From positions 1 through 64,000 of the forward strand of contig CAXFZM010000538.1 of assembly GCA_964007475.1 (NCBI GenBank): a DNA stretch of 64,000 nucleotides. The letters run 5' to 3'. Both the position numbers and the translations under genes were made by a program. Source of the stretch: Hybos culiciformis. Its lineage: Eukaryota > Arthropoda > Insecta > Diptera > Hybotidae. Shown here in pieces: positions 57,763 to 64,000 of the stretch (within the stretch, counting starts at the first letter, position 1; each line of letters opens with the position of its first letter). The notes beneath the pieces are model-generated. The model searched no databases. It was not told the DNA's origin and was given only the letters and a program-made list of their open reading frames with translations.

Positions 57763-58568
57763 CTAAAAACAAGAAAAAATTAAATGGTCGTGAATAAAAA
57801 TAAATTTATACCTATATCTTTTCATTTATTGTATGAAATAATTAAAACAAAAATTTTAAATAATTTAATTTTTCAGAAACTTCAAAACTGAAACTCAGAC
57901 TTTATTAAATATGAACAAATAAGCCCGCAAATTTAACAAAAAAAAAAGAAGTTATTTGTCCGGTATCCGGTGCAATCGTCGTACATTTCAGTCGTACTTT
58001 GAATAATTAAGAAATTTGGATTATATCAAATAAGATGTTAAAAACGTGATTATAAAAAAAAGAAAAAACTGAATTTTAAAAACGAATCTGCGTTGTACAA
58101 CCATTATAATTTTTTAAAAAAATGTTCACAAATTCAACCGGTTATATGACATCAGTGAAATTATTTTACAAGCCGATAATTTCTAACAAAATATCAAACA
58201 TTTGAAGATATTTCGTGCCACAATCTAATCTTATAGTAAAGAACAAAAAAAAATACTTCCACAAATTATAATTATTTATCTATAAAAAAAATGGATGACG
58301 GAACGAAATAACAAACGAGCGATATAACATTTTTCCCCAATGACAAGATAATTAACTATTTGCGACAATTACCTTCATTCTGGGGAATAAAAAAAAATCT
58401 TTCCAAGCATAGACTATTTTTTTGACATTTTGTAGAGAAATTATATTAAACTTAAATAGTGTGGGTGGACGCTAAAATATTAAAAGAATGTCAAATTAAT
58501 AAAAAACAAGGAAATACTTGGAATATATCGGATATTGCAAAATGAACCAAACACTATATAATGCTTAC
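57763..58568. other. DNA between the Nup43 and filzig pieces
   Basis: AT-rich. A good donor (GTAAGC) of the filzig exon points into it, but no following protease exon is present, so the serine-containing part of the enzyme is absent. Confidence 0.55.
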
Positions 58569-59893
58569 CAATGTGTGTATCGTAATGTATCTCACTCTCT
58601 AATTCCAGTAAAGCCAAATCATTTTCAAATGTTGCTGCATCATATTGTCGATGAACGATAACTCTTTTAACGTTCTTTGTTACAGAACGTTTAGTTTCTA
58701 AATCGCCATTTATATCAAATTTACCAAAAACTGCTACTAAAGATGCCAAAAACCTAAAAGAATTTATTTAGTTATTATTATTTTAAGTTTTTAATAAATT
58801 ATTAATTAAATATTTTGATTCAAAATTAATTTAAATAATATAGGAAGGAATCTATTGAATTACAAACTTTCATAACAGGTGAAGTATTTTTTTTTAAGAA
58901 CCCAAACGGTTATGTTTCACATGATTCATTCTAGTGTAGATATTGATTCATGAATATACATTTAAATAAAAAAAGAACCACAATTATTAACGAGATTCAA
59001 ATTCTTGTATTTGTGGTATATAGTTGTACATAAATTTCATTTTTTTTTACATTTAAATGAAAAAAAAAATATTACTGAAATTTACATATAGTATACGCAT
59101 CTGCAATTTATTTCAATTTTGCAATACATGCATACTCATGTTTCTAAGACATAAAACCAATATAATTTATAGTTTAAAGGAAAATCCATAAATTTTTATG
59201 TTATTTGCTTTTCAGATTTTATTACCCTGGTTGACAATGAGCTGCTGTTATCACAAATTTATTTGTTATTAATACCCCACCACATTTGTTCTTTGTAAAT
59301 AAACCTAACCATGTTGATTCTCTGACTAGAACTTGCCAAGGCCATTCACCAAATACAGTACCCTTACCACCAACAATTCGACCCGATTTAACATGAGGAC
59401 CTACACCACATTCTAAAAATAAAATAAAAAATTTCAATATTTATTATGTTATATTTATGTGTGGTACATAAATGTGAACCAATGTTATGCGTTGAATATT
59501 TTATACATAAAATGAAAATAAAATTGAACTTATAAGAATTTTTCTAAATATTTCAACCGTGCTATAAATGTTGATCAGAATATCCGTAAGGAAGGACATT
59601 ATTATTTTTTAAGTATAAAATTCAAAGATTTGCTTACGGAATCGTCTTGTCTCTTCGTTAGATTCAATATCAATTTCATTTTCTTCATCATTTCCCTGCT
59701 CTTCAATAACTTCTTCTTCAATCGGTTCGATTATAGTGGTTGTCTGAGTCCTTTTTGTAGGTTTTGTGGCCTTTGATTGTTTTTTTAGTTGTTGTTGCTG
59801 GTCGTTTAATGATTGTCGTAGGCTTTTTATTATTTGCAAGCTTTTTAGTTGTTAATCCAGGTCGTTTAGTTGTAACTGTAGGTCTTTTAACAT
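58569..59893 (-). pseudogene. flz: filzig-type trypsin-like serine protease, captured N-terminal part of the domain
   Basis: Filzig is a membrane-bound epidermal protease of insects. Three exons on the minus strand join in phase. Exon 59,893-59,638 is the Thr/Lys-rich stem (KRPTVTTKRPGLTTKK, then EEEVIEEQGNDEENEID), with one frame shift near 59,775. Exon 59,412-59,226 has CGVGPHVKSGRIVGGKG, CGGVLITNKFVITAAHCQPG, with the RIVGG activation site and catalytic His. Exon 58,753-58,569 has FLASLVAVFGKFDINGDLET, SVTKNVKRVIVHRQYDAATF and ENDLALLEL with the catalytic Asp. Donor and acceptor phases agree (Q|CG, PG|FL, HI|G). Everything after DTHI is absent, including GDSGGP with the catalytic Ser, so no active protease can be made. 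Its stem exon begins exactly where the right inner arm ends (59,893), which marks a capture junction. Confidence 0.9.
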
Positions 59894-60660
59894 AAATTTA
59901 TTATAAAAATAGAAAAAAAAAAATTAAAAAAAAATTAATTCCCATCCCAAATGTTTGTTATTGTTCTTAATATTTTTATTTTGGCTGACAAATGTCAACG
60001 TCAATACTTTTTTTTCACCACGATCAATTCAGTTCACACACAACAAATAAATAAAAAGATCACAGCACAGTAAAAATATCGCTGCAAATACAGTTTGCGC
60101 TATATGATATTTTTATTTTATGAATTGCCAGATAGGAAAATAAAAATTTTTTAAATAAAACCGAAGTTACAACAAAATAAAAATTTTTTTTTGAAGAATG
60201 AAATTTTAAAATAAATATTTTAATTTTTACAAAAAAAAAACACAACAAAAATTTTTTTTCATGACAAAAGTATTTAGATAAATCGGTCTTTTCAAAAATA
60301 TTTTAACAAGAATCTTTTAAAGAAATATTTTTATACTAATTATTCTTTTTATAATTTTATTTTTTCATGATTTTTTTTGATATTGAATTGTTGAATGACA
60401 ACAAACAAAGAAATTGCATAATACCTACAACGTAGTAAACTCCTGTACCAGAACCACAGAATAAAGTAAATTTATATGCAGTAAATAATAAAAAAAAAAA
60501 ATTTTTTGTAGACAAATGTCTATATATGTATATATATTTATGAACATATATCCTATTAAGGATTTAAACAAAAAAAAAATTATATATAAAAATAATTTTT
60601 TTATTAATGTAAAACAAAATAAATTAAATTAAATATATAATTGCCTTATTTTAGTGTTTA
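59893..60660. repeat. Right inner arm of the giant inverted repeat
   Basis: It is the reverse complement of 32,841-33,553 with very few differences. It ends at the array through a T-run shared with the left side (left GGAACAAAGCCCATCC, right GGGTGGGCTTTGTTCC). About 70 bp near 60,590-60,655 (AATTTTTTTATTAATGTAAA and following) is present only here. Confidence 0.92.
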
Positions 60661-60676
60661 AAAAAAAAAAAAAAAA

Positions 60677-60747
60677 GGGTGGGCTTTGTTCCAACTTGGG
60701 CCAAAGCAACATGAGTGTCCCTGGCCTGGTTGTGGTAGCTGCCATAC

Positions 60748-60783
<36 letters not shown>

Positions 60784-61236
60784 CAGAAGGATTTTGAACA
60801 TGCCAGAAGACTGGTATCGAAAATCCTCGAATGGGGGAATATTGGGTGGGCTTTGGTCCAACTTGGGCCAAAGTGGCATTAGTTTCCCTGGCCTGGTTGT
60901 GGTAGCTGCCATACAAAAATTTTTATTATTTTTTTTTTTCAGGAGGATTTTGAACATGCCAGAAGACTGGTATCGAAATTCCTGGAATGGGGGAATATTG
61001 GGTGGGCTTTGGTCCAACTTGGGCCAAAGTGGCATTAGTGTCCCTGGCCTGGTTGTGGTAGCTGCCATACAAAAATTTTCGAATTTTATTTTTTTTTTTT
61101 TTTTTCAGGAGGATTTTGAACATGCCAGAAAACTGGTATCGAAATTCCTGGAATGGGGGAATATTGGGTGGGCTTTGGTCCAACTTGGGCCAAAGCAACA
61201 TGAGTGTCCCGGGCCTGGTTGTGGTAGCTGCCATAC

Positions 61237-61269
<33 letters not shown>

Positions 61270-61890
61270 CAGAAGGATTTTGAACATGCCAGAAGACTGG
61301 TATCGAAAATCCTCGAATGGGGGAATATTGGGTGGGCTTTGGTCCAACTTGGGCCAAAGTGGCATTAGTGTCCCTGGCCTGGTTGTGATAGCTGCCATAC
61401 AAAAATTTTCGAATTTTATTATTTTTTTTTTTTTTCAGGAGGATTTTGAACATGCCAGAAGACTGGTATGGAAATTCCTGGAATAGGGGAATATTGGGTG
61501 GGCTTTGATCCAACTTGGGCCAAAGCGGCATTAGTGTCCCTGGCCTGGTTGTGATAGCTGCCATACAAAAATTTTCGAATTTTATTATTTTTTTTTTTTT
61601 TTCAGGAGGATTTTGAACATGCCAGAAGACTGGTATGGAAATTCCTGGAATAGGGGAATATTGGGTGGGCTTTGGTCCAACTTGGGCCAAAGCAACATGA
61701 GTGTCCCGGGCCTGGTTGTGGTAGCTGCCATACAAAAATTTTTATTTTTTTTTTTTTTTCAGGAGGATTTTGAACATGCCAGAAGACTGGTATCGAAATT
61801 CCTGGAATGGGGGAATATTGGGTGGGCTTTGGTCCAACTTGGGCCAAAGCAACATGAGTGTCCCTGGCCTGGTTGTGGTAGCTGCCATAC

Positions 61891-61925
<35 letters not shown>

Positions 61926-64000
61926 CAGAAGGATTTTGAACATGCCAGAAGACTGGTATCGAAAATCCTCGAATGGGGGAATATTGGGTGGGCTTTGGTC
62001 CAACTTGGGCCAAAGTGGCATTAGTGTCCCTGGCCTGGTTGTGGTAGCTGCCATACAAAAATTTTTATTATTTTTTTTTTTCAGGAGGATTTTGAACATG
62101 CCAGAAGACTGGTATCGAAATTCCTGGAATGGGGGAATATTGGGTGGGCTTTGGTCCAACTTGGGCCAAAGTAGCATTAGTGTCCCTGGCCGGGTTGTGA
62201 TAGCTGCCATACAAAAATTTTGAAATTTTATTTAATTTTTTTTTTCAGGAGGATTTTGAACATGCCAGAAGACTGGTATCGAAAATCCTCGAATGGGGGA
62301 ATATTGGTTGGGCTTTGATCCAACTTGAGCCAAAGTGGCATTAGTGTCCCTGGCCTGGTTGTGATAGCTGCCATACAAAAATTAAAAAATATAAAAAATA
62401 TTCTATGGCTGACACATTCTATGGCTGGCTTACAAAAATTTAGAATTTTTTTTTTCTGCAGGATTTTGAACATGCCAGAAGACTGGTATCGAAAATCCTG
62501 GAATGGGGGAATATTGGGTGGGCTTTGTTCCAACTTGGGCCAAAGCAACATGAGTGTCCCTGGCCTGGTTGTGGTAGCTGCCATACAAAATTTTTTTTTT
62601 TTTTTTTTTTTTTCAGAAGGATTTTGAACATGCCAGAAGACTGGTATCGAAAATCCTCGAATGGGGGAATATTGGGTGGGCTTTGGTCCAACTTGGGCCA
62701 AAGCGGCATTAGTGTCCCTGGCCTGGTTGTGATAGCTGCCATACAAAAATTTTCGAATTTTATTATTATTTTTTTTTTTCAGGAGGATTTTGAACATGCC
62801 AGAAGACTGGTATGGAAATTCCTGGAATAGGGGAATATTGGGTGGGCTTTGATCCAACTTGGGCCAAAGCGGCATTAGTGTCCCTGGCCTGGTTGTGATA
62901 GCTGCCATACAAAAATTTTCGAATTTTATTATTTTTTTTTTTTTTCAGGAGGATTTTGAACATGCCAGAAGACTGGTATGGAAATTCCTGGAATAGGGGA
63001 ATATTGGGTGGGCTTTGGTCCAACTTGGGCCAAAGCAACATGAGTGTCCCGGGCCTGGTTGTGGTAGCTGCCATACAAAAATTTTTATTATTTTTTTTTT
63101 TCAGGAGGATTTTGAACATGCCAGAAGACTGGTATCGAAAATCCTCGAATGGGGGAATATTGGGTGGGCTTTGGTCCAACTTGGGCCAAAGTGGCATTAG
63201 TGTCCCTGGCCTGGTTGTGGTAGCTGCCATACAAAAATTTTTATTATTTTTTTTTTTCAGGAGGATTTTGAACATGCCAGAAGACTGGTATCGAAATTCC
63301 TGGAATGGGGGAATATTGGGTGGGCTTTGGTCCAACTTGGGCCAAAGTAGCATTAGTGTCCCTGGCCGGGTTGTGATAGCTGCCATACAAAAATTTTGAA
63401 ATTTTATTTAATTTTTTTTTTCAGGAGGATTTTGAACATGCCAGAAGACTGGTATCGAAAATCCTCGAATGGGGGAATATTGGTTGGGCTTTGATCCAAC
63501 TTGAGCCAAAGTGGCATTAGTGTCCCTGGCCTGGTTGTGATAGCTGCCATACAAAAATTAAAAAATATAAAAAATATTCTATGGCTGACACATTCTATGG
63601 CTGGCTTACAAAAATTTAGAATTTTTTTTTTCTGCAGGATTTTGAACATGCCAGAAGACTGGTATCGAAAATCCTGGAATGGGGGAATATTGGGTGGGCT
63701 TTGTTCCAACTTGGGCCAAAGCAACATGAGTGTCCCTGGCCTGGTTGTGGTAGCTGCCATACAAATTTTTTTTTTTTCAGAAGGATTTTGAACATGCCAG
63801 AAGACTGGTATCGAAAATCCTCGAATGGGGGAATATTGGGTGGGCTTTGGTCCAACTTGGGCCAAAGCGGCATTAGTGTCCCTGGCCTGGTTGTGGTAGC
63901 TGCCATACAAAAATTTTTATTTTTTTTTTTTTTCAGGAGGATTTTGGACATGCCAGAAAACTGGTATCGAAATTCCTGGAATGGGGGAATATTGGGTGGG
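60677..64000. repeat. Right terminal array, same unit inverted, about 20 copies, continues past the window
   Basis: Read on the + strand, each unit is a T-run followed by CAGGAGGATTTTGAACATGC, CAGAAGACTGGTATCGAAAT, TCCTGGAATGGGGGAATATT, GGGTGGGCTTTGGTCCAACT, and ends GGTAGCTGCCATACAAAAATT. Two units carry the spacer ATTCTATGGCTGACACATTC (62,400 and 63,575). The order of variants mirrors the left array, with 63,404-63,910 equal to 29,520-30,026. Translations of the unit on both strands are open but are repeat artefacts. Confidence 0.95.

Larger units (their letters stand above)
27925..64000. mobile_element. Giant foldback/Phantom-like MULE transposon, right end outside the window
   Basis: Two inverted tandem arrays with nearly identical inner arms enclose 26 kb. 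The interior has one long transposase-protease gene, a mirrored pair of coiled-coil/RGG genes, and pieces of at least five unrelated host genes. Foldback elements of Drosophila have long inverted termini made of tandem repeats, and their relatives (NOF, Phantom) belong to the Mutator-like superfamily, so this architecture is coherent for that group. The mirrored unit order (29,520-30,026 on the left matches 63,404-63,910 on the right) implies that the right terminus lies about 1-1.5 kb beyond the window. Host-element boundaries and a target duplication could not be seen. The alternative is two separate array insertions that happen to face each other. Confidence 0.65.

Noticed and set aside
58569..59437. 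A functional serine protease gene
   Set aside because: The activation site, His and Asp are present but the exons with GDSGGP and the catalytic Ser are missing, and the stem exon has a frame shift.
60629..64000. Open frames up to 269 codons in the right array
   Set aside because: Same repeat unit inverted; same reasoning. No codon bias or domain is visible.

Overview
This is AT-rich animal DNA. The gene fragments inside it (a filzig-type serine protease, a Fab1/PIKfyve, a puratrophin-type RhoGEF, Nup43, prefoldin 5) together with Jockey-like LINE, hAT, piggyBac-like and MULE-type transposons point to an insect. I cannot name the order. I see no complete ordinary host gene, and no tRNA, rRNA or CRISPR array.

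Positions 1-27,900 are intergenic DNA with dated transposon insertions. They include a modular repeat (453-1250), a hAT-type MITE with an 8-bp target duplication (1891-2411), a piggyBac-like MITE at TTAA (4385-4660) and a dead Jockey-type LINE (5380-7204). They also include a decayed hAT with 8-bp duplication (8771-11039) carrying a nested TTA-flanked MITE, a second LINE scrap (11,860-12,445) and a GC-rich nested palindrome (16,115-16,991). A TA-flanked MITE (19,502-21,113) is interrupted by a hAT with 8-bp duplication (19,900-20,755).

From about 27.9 kb to beyond the right edge the window looks like one giant foldback-type transposon. Two arrays of a ~155-167-bp unit lie in opposite orientation (28,556-32,835 and 60,677-64,000, running off the window). 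Each continues into a nearly identical non-tandem arm of about 0.7 kb (32,841-33,553 and 59,893-60,660). Between them lie 26 kb holding a 1497-codon open frame (48,704-53,197, minus) that joins a WRKY/FLYWCH-like zinc-binding segment, a MULE-type transposase core, a Ulp1-type cysteine protease and a Cys-rich C-terminus. An inverted pair of small coiled-coil/RGG-tail genes (36,899-37,321 minus; 55,133-55,564 plus) is probably accessory. The two copies differ only by synonymous changes over a 34-codon core, so they have been under selection.

The same interior carries pieces of at least five unrelated host genes: prefoldin 5, puratrophin-type RhoGEF, Fab1, filzig serine protease and Nup43, plus a probable TACO1 piece and an unidentified one. 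Several keep exon-intron structure with phase-matched splice sites, and several carry stops or frameshifts. This is the signature of DNA-level gene capture known from plant Pack-MULEs, here in an animal foldback/Phantom-like element. The filzig piece starts exactly where the right arm ends. Mirroring of the arrays predicts that the right terminus lies roughly 1-1.5 kb past the window, for a total length near 36-37 kb.
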